A DNA stretch of 6,413 bases from Anaerolineales bacterium (GCA_024763295.1 JANTFU010000137.1:1-6413); one strand, 5' to 3'. Positions 1-5,451 are shown, counted from the first letter of the stretch. Numbers and translations: made by a program. The notes: generated by a model from the letters alone, not told the origin.

Positions 1-128
1 CCGGCGACAACGTCAACCTGACCGTTGAATTGATCGTTCCGGTAGCCTTGGAACAGGGTTCAAAATTCGCCATCCGCGAAGGCGGTCTGACCGTCGGCGC
101 TGGTGTCATTACCAAAATTATTGAATAA
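1..128 (+). CDS. tuf: Elongation factor Tu, C-terminal end (5' truncated by window edge)
   Basis: The first complete codon is at position 3. The frame gives 41 residues beginning GDNVNLTVELIVPVALEQ and ending GAGVITKIIE before a TAA stop at 126-128. This is the last part of domain 3 of EF-Tu, including the near-invariant FAIREGG segment and the family's usual C-terminus. EF-Tu is the GTPase that brings aminoacyl-tRNA to the ribosomal A site. Its GTP-binding domain lies outside the window. It ends 11 nt before rpsJ, the arrangement seen where the str cluster (rpsL-rpsG-fusA-tuf) runs directly into S10, so the two are probably co-transcribed. The short length is due only to the window edge. Confidence 0.96.
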   Translation, partial: GDNVNLTVELIVPVALEQGSKFAIREGGLTVGAGVITKIIE

Positions 129-139
129 TAGGTGTCTCA

Positions 140-448
140 ATGGCTAAACAGAAAATCCGCATCCGCCTTAAGGCTTATGATCATCGTGTTCTCGATCAGT
201 CTGCAAAACGCATTGTAGATACCGCAGAACGCAGTGGTGCCCATGTTGTTGGTCCGGTACCCTTGCCAACAAAGAAAGAACGGTTTACAATTCGTCGCTC
301 GACGTTCATTGACAAAGATTCTCACGAGCATTTTGAGATCCGCACGCACAATCGTTTGATTGATGTCTTGGATCCTGAATCGAAAACGATTGATATGCTG
401 ATGCGCCTCAACCTTCCGGCAGGCGTGGATATTGAAATTAAGATTTAA
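140..448 (+). CDS. rpsJ: 30S ribosomal protein S10
   Basis: The protein has 102 residues, the usual S10 length. It starts MAKQKIRIRLKAYDH and contains the family segments GPVPLPTKKERFTI (about residues 39-52) and HEHFEIRTHNRLIDV (about 62-76), ending in VDIEIKI. S10 is a late-assembling protein of the 30S head. In well-studied bacteria it also acts as NusE, pairing with NusB in rRNA antitermination; that second role is family knowledge and cannot be read from this sequence. The ATG follows a modest Shine-Dalgarno AGGTG (130-134, 5-nt spacer). It lies 11 nt after tuf but 225 nt before rplC, so it looks like the end of the str transcription unit and not the head of the S10 unit as in E. coli. 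Confidence 0.98.
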   Translation: MAKQKIRIRLKAYDHRVLDQSAKRIVDTAERSGAHVVGPVPLPTKKERFTIRRSTFIDKDSHEHFEIRTHNRLIDVLDPESKTIDMLMRLNLPAGVDIEIKI

Positions 449-465
449 TCGTAAGTAATCAAGTT

Positions 466-493
466 TTGCCATAGCACTATCACAACGTATATT
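466..493 (+). promoter_or_regulatory. Possible sigma70-type promoter for the rplC unit
   Basis: TTGCCA (466-471) and TATATT (488-493) are separated by 16 nt. Each differs from the housekeeping consensus TTGACA/TATAAT at one position. Transcription would start near 499-502, giving a leader of about 170 nt before rplC. The -10 hexamer overlaps the left part of the 481-527 inverted repeat, so transcripts from here would lack that hairpin's left arm while read-through from rpsJ would include it. Chance matches of this quality do occur, so the call is tentative. Confidence 0.35.
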
Positions 494-527
494 GCTGGCT
501 GATATGCAAGCCAGCAATTTCGTTGTG
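481..527 (+). repeat. Two-part inverted repeat (possible terminator, attenuator or operator)
   Basis: The inner arms ATTGCTGGCT (491-500) and AGCCAGCAAT (509-518) form a perfect 10-bp stem around an 8-nt loop. The outer arms CACAACG (481-487) and CGTTGTG (521-527) add 7 perfect pairs across a small 3/2-nt internal loop. Seventeen pairs in 47 nt is unlikely by chance. The inner stem is followed by the T-enriched TTCGTTGTGTGT, which weakly resembles an intrinsic terminator, but there is no clean T run. It could end or attenuate the tuf-rpsJ transcript, protect its 3' end, or serve as a DNA operator over the -10 box. Confidence 0.6.
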
Positions 528-546
528 TGTAAGCAGGTAATATAAG

Positions 547-595
547 AGTTCGTTTGTGGGCAGACCAAAACCACATGCTCTGTAGCAAGCGAACT
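547..595 (+). promoter_or_regulatory. Second leader hairpin
   Basis: AGTTCGTTTG (547-556) pairs with CAAGCGAACT (586-595) to give 10 bp, with one U-G wobble at 553/589. The 29-nt interior can fold two mutually exclusive ways. One pairs 560-564 with 579-583, extending the main stem. The other pairs TGTGG (555-559) with CCACA (571-575), which takes two bases from the top of the main stem. The structure lies within the predicted leader of rplC. A ribosomal protein binding site is a reasonable guess, but nothing identifies the ligand. Confidence 0.5.
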
Positions 596-642
596 GACTG
601 TGTTGCCTAGAGAGATGATGCAGCCAGGCCCGGCTGACAGTC
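596..642 (+). promoter_or_regulatory. Third leader hairpin, abutting the second
   Basis: GACTGT (596-601) pairs with ACAGTC (637-642). Directly inside its 3' arm, CAGCC (621-625) pairs with GGCTG (632-636) around a 6-nt loop, so the two helices could stack and leave 602-620 as a one-sided bulge. The hairpin starts at the base after the preceding one ends. The TCTC at 641-644 is also complementary to GAGA at 663-666 in the rplC ribosome-binding region, which suggests a weak alternative pairing. This is short and speculative. Confidence 0.4.
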
Positions 643-659
643 TCGTAAATTTTCTTTTG

Positions 660-665
660 AAGGAG
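660..665 (+). promoter_or_regulatory. rplC Shine-Dalgarno, deciding the start
   Basis: AAGGAG lies 8 nt before the ATG at 674 and 5 nt before an in-frame TTG at 671. The spacing and the family N-terminus (MKGLIGKKIGM) both favour the ATG. It is flanked by TTTTC (650-654) and GAAAA (665-669), which could pair weakly and place most of the site in a loop. Confidence 0.75.
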
Positions 666-673
666 AAAAATTG

Positions 674-1300
674 ATGAAAGGGCTGATTGGAAAGAAGATC
701 GGAATGACCCAGATCTTTGACGAAGCTGGTGTTGCTTTGCCAGTAACTGTCATTGAGGCTGGGCCTTGCTATGTTACGCAGGTGCGCTCTCACGAGGTTG
801 ATGGCTATTCTGCGGTACAGCTTGGCTTTGGAGAAACACACCCGAAACGTTTGACAGGTGGACAACTTGGGCATCTCAAGGTCAACGATTTACCCCCTCT
901 GCGCTATTTGCGCGAATTTCGCATTAAGAACCCAGAAGTTACCGTTGGCGATAAAGTTACTGTCGAAAACTTTGAAGTTGGTGAGCGTGTCGATATTACC
1001 GGCACTTCCAAAGGGAAAGGTTTTCAGGGTGGCATGAAACGTCATGGTTTTGGTGGTGGTCCGAAGACTCATGGTCAGTCTGATCGCCAACGTGCTCCCG
1101 GTTCTGCCGGTGCAGGTAGTACGCCCGGTCGTATTTTTAAGGGAAAACGCATGCCTGGACAGATGGGGAATGTTCGTGTTACTTCACAAGGTCTTAAGGT
1201 TGTTTTGGTTGATGCCGAACGCAACTTGATCGGTGTGATGGGTTCAGTGCCCGGCGCAAAGGGCGGTCTTGTAATGATCAAGGGCGCGCGCAAGCAGTAG
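674..1300 (+). CDS. rplC: 50S ribosomal protein L3
   Basis: The protein has 208 residues from the ATG at 674, a normal bacterial L3 length; an in-frame TTG at 671 would add one residue and is less likely. The N-terminus MKGLIGKKIGMTQIF is the family signature. The glycine- and basic-rich central extension (about residues 112-165, including GFGGGPKTHGQSDRQRAPGS and FKGKRMPGQMG) is the loop that reaches toward the peptidyl transferase centre. L3 binds 23S rRNA early and helps start 50S assembly. The residue matching E. coli Gln150, the PrmB methylation target, is Ala147 here (SAGAGSTPG), so that modification is not expected. It heads the long unit, 24 nt before rplD, behind a structured leader. 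Confidence 0.98.
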   Translation: MKGLIGKKIGMTQIFDEAGVALPVTVIEAGPCYVTQVRSHEVDGYSAVQLGFGETHPKRLTGGQLGHLKVNDLPPLRYLREFRIKNPEVTVGDKVTVENFEVGERVDITGTSKGKGFQGGMKRHGFGGGPKTHGQSDRQRAPGSAGAGSTPGRIFKGKRMPGQMGNVRVTSQGLKVVLVDAERNLIGVMGSVPGAKGGLVMIKGARKQ

Positions 1301-1324
1301 GCGCAGGGAATTGGAGCAAATATC

Positions 1325-1954
1325 ATGAAAGTAAATCTTGTAAATCTTGAGGGCAAGACCCTGCGTGAAGTTGAACTCCCCGCTGAGGTTTTTGAAGCCC
1401 CAATTAATGTAGATTTGATGCACCAGGCGTATGTTCGTCAGATGGCGAATGCGCGTTTGGGTACGCACAAAACCAAATCTCGTGGCGAGGTTTCTGGCGG
1501 CGGTCGTAAGCCGTGGCGTCAGAAGGGTACCGGTCGTGCGCGTCAGGGTACCGTTCGTGCCCCGCAATTTGTCGGTGGTGGTCGGGTGCATACCCCGCGT
1601 CCACGCTCGTATGAAAAGAAGATGCCCCGTAAAATGCGTCAGGCAGCGTTGCGTTCCGCTTTGTCCGTGAAAGCAGCGGATGAAAATATCGTCGTTGTTG
1701 AAGATATGGTTTTGGCTGAACCCAAGACCCGCTTGATGGCGGACGCGCTTGTGAAGCTGGTTGGCGATTCGAGCGCTCTCTTGCTCTTGCCTGAAAAGGA
1801 TCAGGAATATGATGTGGCGATGCGCACTGCTGACAATATTCCGGACGCAAAAGTTTTGCTGGCTGGCTACCTGAATATCCGCGATTTGCTCGGGTTTGAT
1901 AAGGTGGTTATCTCGCTGAAGACTTTGGATGCCCTGAAAGCGCATTTGGGATAG
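1325..1954 (+). CDS. rplD: 50S ribosomal protein L4
   Basis: The protein has 209 residues, close to the usual 200-210. The hallmark is the long basic loop at about residues 44-97, with RKPWRQKGTGRARQGTVRAP at 61-80, a GGG before VHTPRPR, and KKMPRKMRQAALRSALS after it. In the ribosome this loop lines the exit tunnel and contacts 23S rRNA; the C-terminal globular domain sits on the surface. In E. coli L4 represses its own S10 operon by binding the mRNA leader and causing attenuation. The leader before rplC would be the natural target if that control exists here, but this is inferred. The start has GGAG (1313-1316) 8 nt upstream, and rplW follows after 12 nt. Confidence 0.98.
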   Translation: MKVNLVNLEGKTLREVELPAEVFEAPINVDLMHQAYVRQMANARLGTHKTKSRGEVSGGGRKPWRQKGTGRARQGTVRAPQFVGGGRVHTPRPRSYEKKMPRKMRQAALRSALSVKAADENIVVVEDMVLAEPKTRLMADALVKLVGDSSALLLLPEKDQEYDVAMRTADNIPDAKVLLAGYLNIRDLLGFDKVVISLKTLDALKAHLG

Positions 1955-1966
1955 AGGAGAACAGCA

Positions 1967-2269
1967 ATGACTACGATTTATGATGTCCTCCGTCGCCCGT
2001 TGATCACTGAGAAGACGAATTATCAACTCAGTGTGCTGAACCAGTATGTGTTTGAGATCAGCCCTGATGCAACGAAGGCGATGGTAAGAGAAGCCGTTGA
2101 GACAATCTTTGATGTGACGGTGGAGCGTGTGAATATTATTCGTACGCCTGCCAAGCGCAGTGTGCGCGCGCGTAGCCGTCGTTTGATGGTGCGTAAACCC
2201 GGCATCAAGAAAGCGATTGTGACCTTGGCTGATGGCGATTCGATCGAGATCTTTGAAGGTGTGCAGTAA
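1967..2269 (+). CDS. rplW: 50S ribosomal protein L23
   Basis: The protein has 100 residues and begins MTTIYDVLRRPLITEKTNYQ, a typical L23 opening. The mid-section NQYVFEISPDATK and the basic loop around residues 58-77 (RTPAKRSVRARSRRLMVRKP) fit the family. L23 sits at the exit of the nascent-chain tunnel and is the docking site for trigger factor and the signal recognition particle. Glu15 lines up with E. coli Glu18, the residue central to trigger factor binding. AGGAGA (1955-1960) lies 6 nt before the start and immediately follows the rplD stop. The stop codon shares one base with the rplB start (TAATG), suggesting translational coupling. Confidence 0.97.
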   Translation: MTTIYDVLRRPLITEKTNYQLSVLNQYVFEISPDATKAMVREAVETIFDVTVERVNIIRTPAKRSVRARSRRLMVRKPGIKKAIVTLADGDSIEIFEGVQ

Positions 2270-3105
2270 TGGCAGTAAAAAAATATAAACCGACTACCCC
2301 CGGTCAGCGTGATATGACGGGGTATACGTTTGAAGAGATCACGAAGTCGACTCCTGAACGTTCTTTGATCGTTCCGCTGCGTAAAAAAGGCGGTCGTAAC
2401 GCACATGGTCGTGTGACCGTGCGTCATCGTGGTGGCGGTCACCGCCGCTTCATTCGTGTTGTTGATTTCAAACGTGATAAGCTGGGCATTCCCGCTCGTG
2501 TGGCTGCGATCGAATATGATCCGAATCGTACCGCTCGTTTGGCGCTGCTTTTCTACGCTGATGGTGCAAAACGCTATATTATTGCGCCCGTTGGTGTGAA
2601 AGTTGGCGATACGTTGATGTCTGGTCCTGAAGCTGAAATTCGTCCCGGTAATAGTTTGCCGATTGCGAATATTCCGCTGGGTACGATGATCCACAATATT
2701 GAGATGAAGGAAGGCAAGGGCGGACAGATGGTTCGTTCTGCCGGTGCTTCTGCTCAGGTGTTGGCGAAGGAAGGTGACTACGCTCAGATTCGTTTGCCCT
2801 CCGGTGAAGTTCGCTTGGTGCGCCAGGTCTGTTATGCGACGATTGGGCAGGTTGGTAATGTAGATCACAGCAATATCAAACTGGGTAAAGCCGGTCGTAA
2901 GCGTCACTTGGGTATTCGCCCAACTGTGCGTGGCTCTGCGATGAACCCGAACGATCACCCGCATGGTGGTGGTGAAGGTCGCCAGCCAATCGGTATGCCT
3001 GGTCCGAAAAGCCCGTGGGGTAAACCTACTCTGGGGTATAAGACCCGCCGCAATAAAGATACCGATAAGTATATTGTGCGCCGCCGTAACAAAGGCAAAC
3101 GGTAA
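2269..3105 (+). CDS. rplB: 50S ribosomal protein L2
   Basis: The protein has 278 residues, in line with the family's 273-277. The N-terminal part contains GRVTVRHRGGGHRRFIRVVD (about 46-65), and the C-terminal part has the L2 signature MNPNDHPHGGGEGR (225-238). His230 matches E. coli His229 in mature numbering, a residue important for peptidyl transferase activity. The basic tail DKYIVRRRNKGKR is intact. L2 binds 23S rRNA near the peptidyl transferase centre and is needed for subunit association. The start overlaps the rplW stop by one base. AAGGTG (2256-2261, 7-nt spacer) inside rplW can serve as Shine-Dalgarno, so initiation probably depends partly on ribosomes finishing L23. Confidence 0.98.
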   Translation: MAVKKYKPTTPGQRDMTGYTFEEITKSTPERSLIVPLRKKGGRNAHGRVTVRHRGGGHRRFIRVVDFKRDKLGIPARVAAIEYDPNRTARLALLFYADGAKRYIIAPVGVKVGDTLMSGPEAEIRPGNSLPIANIPLGTMIHNIEMKEGKGGQMVRSAGASAQVLAKEGDYAQIRLPSGEVRLVRQVCYATIGQVGNVDHSNIKLGKAGRKRHLGIRPTVRGSAMNPNDHPHGGGEGRQPIGMPGPKSPWGKPTLGYKTRRNKDTDKYIVRRRNKGKR

Positions 3106-3125
3106 GAGTAAGCGAGGAATATGTT

Positions 3126-3380
3126 ATGTCACGTTCTTTGAAAAAGGGTCCTTTCATTGACCCGAAACTGCTTTTGAAAATTGATGCCATGAACCAGAAG
3201 GGCGAAAAGAAAGTTATTCGTACTTGGAGTCGGGCGAGTGTAATCTTCCCGCAGATGGTTGGGCATACGATCGCCGTACATGACGGTCGTCGTCATGTGC
3301 CGATTTATATCACTGAGAACATGGTTGGTCATCGTTTGGGCGAGTTCGCTCCGACGCGCACCTTCCGTGGGCATGCGTAG
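3126..3380 (+). CDS. rpsS: 30S ribosomal protein S19, short C-terminus
   Basis: The protein has 84 residues. It starts MSRSLKKGPFIDPKLL and carries the family core RTWSRASVIFPQMVGHTIAV (32-51) and GEFAPTRTFRGHA at the very end. S19 lies in the 30S head, pairs with S13, and contacts 16S rRNA; its flexible tail reaches toward the decoding region in other bacteria. Typical bacterial S19 is about 92 residues, with a lysine-rich tail after RGHA (E. coli adds eight residues). Here a TAG follows Ala84 directly, and neither other forward frame supplies such a tail, so a simple frameshift does not explain the loss. GAGG (3114-3117) sits 8 nt before the ATG. An out-of-frame ATG at 3121 is ignored because it does not give S19. 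Confidence 0.97.
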   Translation: MSRSLKKGPFIDPKLLLKIDAMNQKGEKKVIRTWSRASVIFPQMVGHTIAVHDGRRHVPIYITENMVGHRLGEFAPTRTFRGHA

Positions 3381-3398
3381 TCGTAGGAGTTTATAGAT

Positions 3399-3746
3399 AT
3401 GGCTACTCAAGATATTCGCGCTAAATTGAGCTATCTTTCGGTCTCTGCCCAGAAAGTCCGCCTTGTGGTGGATTTGGTACGCGGCAAAAACGCGGTTGAA
3501 GCTCTTGAAATGTTGCGCTTTGTACAAAAACGCTCTGCAGAACCGATTCGTAAGTTGGTTGCTTCTGCCGTAGCTAATGCCGAAGAAAATTTTGGCTTGA
3601 GTCGGGATGACTTATATGTCGCAGAGATTTTTGCGGACGAAGCCCCCACTCGTAAATGGCGTCGCTTTGGGGCACGCGGTCGTTTCAAACCGCAGTTGCA
3701 CCGTGCTTCACATGTCACTGTTGTCTTGCGTGAGCGAGAAGCTTAA
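3399..3746 (+). CDS. rplV: 50S ribosomal protein L22
   Basis: The protein has 115 residues, slightly above the usual 110-113. It reads AKLSYLSVSAQKVRLVVDLV near the N-terminus (about 9-28) and ANAEENFGL in the middle. The C-terminal part carries the beta-hairpin region APTRKWRRFGARGRFKP (about 84-100) and ends SHVTVVLREREA. L22 is an early 23S-binding protein whose long hairpin lines the peptide exit tunnel beside L4; changes in this hairpin confer macrolide resistance in other species. No deletion is evident in the hairpin here. AGGAG (3385-3389) lies 9 nt before the ATG, and the rpsS stop is 18 nt upstream. Confidence 0.97.
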   Translation: MATQDIRAKLSYLSVSAQKVRLVVDLVRGKNAVEALEMLRFVQKRSAEPIRKLVASAVANAEENFGLSRDDLYVAEIFADEAPTRKWRRFGARGRFKPQLHRASHVTVVLREREA

Positions 3747-3769
3747 AGAAAGGACGCAAAGGAGATATT

Positions 3770-4519
3770 ATGGGTCGTAAAGTTCATCCCGTTGGTTTTC
3801 GTCTCAAAGTTACCCACCCTTGGAAAGCTCGTTGGTTTGCCAAAGGTGCCCAGTACCGTGAGCAGCTTCAGCAGGATATTGCTATTCGTAGCCTGTTGAC
3901 CGGCGTTGCAGCCAAAGGTGGCTCTGCTCAGCATCGCAGTGTGGAAGAGTTACGCAAAAATCTAACTGAATCTGTGTTGACTCAGCGTGCCGGTGTTTCT
4001 GATGTGGAGATTGAACGCTTCCCCGGTAAGGTGAAGGTTTCTATCCACACTGCCAAACCAGGCGTTTTGATCGGTCGTAAAGGTGAAAGCGTTAAGAGAA
4101 TTCGCAAAAGCCTTGAAGAATTGGTCGGTCAGAAAGTTGATCTTGATATCAAAGAGATTAAGTCGCCGGATACTGATGCTCATCTGATTGCTGTCAATAT
4201 CGCCGACCAGCTTACTCGTCGTATTGCGTACCGCCGCGCGATGAAGCGCGCTATCCAAAATGCGATGCGTCAGGGTGCCGAAGGCATCAAGATCGAAGTT
4301 TCCGGTCGTTTGAGCGGTGCTGAGATGGCGCGCCGTGTTTGGTTGCGCGATGGGCGTGTGCCGTTGCAGACTCTGCGGGCAGATATTGATTTTGCCAGCA
4401 CCAAGGCTGTGACCGCTTACGGCGCTATCGGCGTAAAGGTTTGGGTCTACAAAGGCGAAAAAATGCCAAAAGTGGAAGAAGAAGCTGAAGCGACTGAGGG
4501 CGTCTACGTTAGCAAGTAG
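3770..4519 (+). CDS. rpsC: 30S ribosomal protein S3
   Basis: The protein has 249 residues against 218-233 in common models. It starts MGRKVHPVGFRLKVTHPWKA, the standard S3 opening. The type II KH domain is visible, with its GxxG loop at residues 102-105 (GRKG). The C-terminal domain includes GRLSGAEMARRVWLRDGRVP (about 179-198) and the conserved ADIDFAST and KVWVYKGE segments. After these comes an acidic tail (KVEEEAEATEGVYVSK) that accounts for most of the extra length. S3 forms part of the mRNA entry channel with S4 and S5 and contributes to unwinding structured mRNA. It has the best ribosome-binding site in the window, AAAGGAG (3758-3764), 5 nt before the ATG. Confidence 0.98.
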   Translation: MGRKVHPVGFRLKVTHPWKARWFAKGAQYREQLQQDIAIRSLLTGVAAKGGSAQHRSVEELRKNLTESVLTQRAGVSDVEIERFPGKVKVSIHTAKPGVLIGRKGESVKRIRKSLEELVGQKVDLDIKEIKSPDTDAHLIAVNIADQLTRRIAYRRAMKRAIQNAMRQGAEGIKIEVSGRLSGAEMARRVWLRDGRVPLQTLRADIDFASTKAVTAYGAIGVKVWVYKGEKMPKVEEEAEATEGVYVSK

Positions 4520-4553
4520 ACACGCTGTTGCTTGAGGAAAGAGGTTATTTCTT

Positions 4554-4970
4554 ATGTTGATGCCAAAACGTTTTAAATGGCGTAAACAAATGCGCGGCAG
4601 AATGCGTGGTAAAGCACTGCGCGGTGCCGAAGTTAGCTTTGGCGACTATGGTATTCAGGCGCTTGAGCCGGGTTGGATTTCTGCCCGTCAGATCGAAGCT
4701 GCCCGTCGTGCAATTGTTCGTTCTATGCGCCGTCGTGGTAAGGTTTGGATCCGCGTTTTCCCCGATAAGCCGTATACCAAGCGCGCTGCTGAATCGCGTA
4801 TGGGTAAAGGTAAGGGTTCGGTGGAATATTGGGTTGCAACCGTGAAGCCCGGTCGTATTATGTTCGAGATTGGCGGTCTGCCGGATGATGTGGCAATTGA
4901 AGCTTTGCGTTTGGCGCAGTACAAATTGTCTGTTAAAACCAAGATTGTCTCACGTGAAATGGGAGAATAG
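4554..4970 (+). CDS. rplP: 50S ribosomal protein L16
   Basis: The protein has 138 residues, the normal length. The first ATG (4554) gives MLMPKRFKWRKQMRGRMRGK, which matches the family start MLMPKR. The in-frame ATG at 4560 would remove two residues and has worse spacing from AGAGG (4540-4544, 9 nt before 4554). Conserved blocks are FGDYGIQALEPGWISARQIE (about 29-48), WIRVFPDKPYT (about 65-75) and RMGKGKGSVEYWVA (82-95). Arg82 matches the E. coli arginine hydroxylated by YcfD/RoxA; whether a hydroxylase exists here is unknown. L16 contacts the aminoacyl-tRNA elbow and is added late in 50S assembly. The 34-nt gap after rpsC is the largest inside the downstream unit; rpmC follows after 2 nt. 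Confidence 0.98.
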   Translation: MLMPKRFKWRKQMRGRMRGKALRGAEVSFGDYGIQALEPGWISARQIEAARRAIVRSMRRRGKVWIRVFPDKPYTKRAAESRMGKGKGSVEYWVATVKPGRIMFEIGGLPDDVAIEALRLAQYKLSVKTKIVSREMGE

Positions 4971-4972
4971 AC

Positions 4973-5179
4973 ATGAACGCTAGTGAACTTCGCAAATTGT
5001 CTATTGGTGAACTCGAAACCAAACTCGCGGATGCTCGTCACGAGTTGATGAATCTCCGTTTTCAGCAGGTTACCGGTCAGTTAACGGATACGAATCGTAT
5101 GCGCTTTATCCGTCGCGACATTGCCCGGATGAGCACCATTATCAATGAAATGGAAGCTGACGAAGAAGGTGTAGCATGA
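4973..5179 (+). CDS. rpmC: 50S ribosomal protein L29
   Basis: The protein has 68 residues, the usual size for this small two-helix protein. It begins MNASELRKLSIGELETKL and contains the signature HELMNLRFQQVTGQLTDTNR (about 23-42), followed by the second helix RFIRRDIARMSTIINE. L29 binds 23S rRNA next to L23 at the tunnel exit. GGGAGA (4961-4966), inside the end of rplP, lies 6 nt before the ATG. Only 2 nt separate it from the rplP stop, and its own stop overlaps the rpsQ start in ATGA, so rplP, rpmC and rpsQ are probably translated in a coupled way. Confidence 0.97.
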   Translation: MNASELRKLSIGELETKLADARHELMNLRFQQVTGQLTDTNRMRFIRRDIARMSTIINEMEADEEGVA

Positions 5180-5448
5180 ACGAACGTCGTCGATTAACTG
5201 GTGTCGTGACCAGTAATAAAATGATGAAAACCGTAGTGGTTGAAGTCACTCGAACTTATCGCCACCCGCTTTATCACAAAGTTGTGCATAGCAGCAAGCG
5301 TGTAAAAGCGCATGATGAAATGAACTGCAACATCGGTGACGAAGTTCGTATTGTTGAAAGCCGCCCGATTTCAAAACAGAAACATTGGGTGGTAGAAGAA
5401 GTTATCAAGCGTGAAGAGCGCACCGCCGATGCAGGCGTAGGAGAGTAG
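5176..5448 (+). CDS. rpsQ: 30S ribosomal protein S17
   Basis: The protein has 90 residues, within the normal 80-100. It has the OB-fold opening RRRLTGVVTSNKMMKTVVVE, then TYRHPLYHKVVHSSKRVKAH (about 36-55) and GDEVRIVESRPISKQKHW (about 63-80), all typical of S17. It binds helices at the bottom of 16S rRNA early in 30S assembly. The start overlaps the rpmC stop by 4 nt (ATGA at 5176-5179). AAGGTG at 5166-5171 is only 4 nt from the ATG, a rather tight spacing, so coupling with L29 translation is likely. The C-terminal tail after about residue 85 is variable in the family. Confidence 0.97.
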   Translation: MNERRRLTGVVTSNKMMKTVVVEVTRTYRHPLYHKVVHSSKRVKAHDEMNCNIGDEVRIVESRPISKQKHWVVEEVIKREERTADAGVGE

Positions 5449-5451
5449 GCA

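Larger units (their letters stand above)
449..673 (+). promoter_or_regulatory. Gene-free structured leader between rpsJ and rplC
   Basis: This is the only gap over 40 nt in the window. I see no convincing coding sequence on the + strand, and the minus-strand open frame crossing it is antisense to rpsJ and rplC. The gap contains a sigma70-like promoter at 466-493, a two-part inverted repeat at 481-527, a second hairpin at 547-595, a third at 596-642, and then a U-rich stretch and the rplC Shine-Dalgarno at 660-665. The likely role is the promoter plus 5' leader of the rplC-onward unit, possibly with feedback control by a product such as L3 or L4. That is inferred from position and structure; I do not recognise a named r-protein leader motif here. 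Confidence 0.6.

Noticed and set aside
481..530. Firm rho-independent terminator after rpsJ
   Set aside because: The stem is strong, but the 3' side lacks a run of T residues and the outer arms pair across what would be the tail. I kept it only as one possibility.
547..642. tRNA or other small structured RNA gene in the rpsJ-rplC gap
   Set aside because: I find no T-loop GGTTCGA-type sequence, no matching acceptor stem and no plausible cloverleaf. The hairpins fit an mRNA leader better.
671..673. TTG as the start of rplC
   Set aside because: It gives a doubled Met and places the start 5 nt from AAGGAG. The ATG at 674 has 8-nt spacing and matches the family N-terminus.
137..874. 245-residue open frame on the minus strand across rpsJ, the gap and rplC
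   Set aside because: It is mostly antisense to two clear ribosomal protein genes, resembles no family I recognise, and its stop-free length can arise from the codon bias of the real genes.
1244..2026. 260-residue minus-strand open frame opposite rplC end, rplD and rplW start
   Set aside because: It is antisense to L4 with no recognisable protein features, and is explained by codon use on the + strand.
2023..2964. 313-residue open frame on the minus strand opposite rplW and rplB
   Set aside because: It is entirely antisense to highly conserved genes. Its composition (rich in Thr, Arg, Asn, Ile) is that of a reverse-complement shadow, and it shows no domain or convincing start.
3378..3398. 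Frameshift or sequencing error truncating S19
   Set aside because: No forward frame after RGHA gives a lysine-rich tail, and the next 18 nt hold a proper Shine-Dalgarno for rplV.
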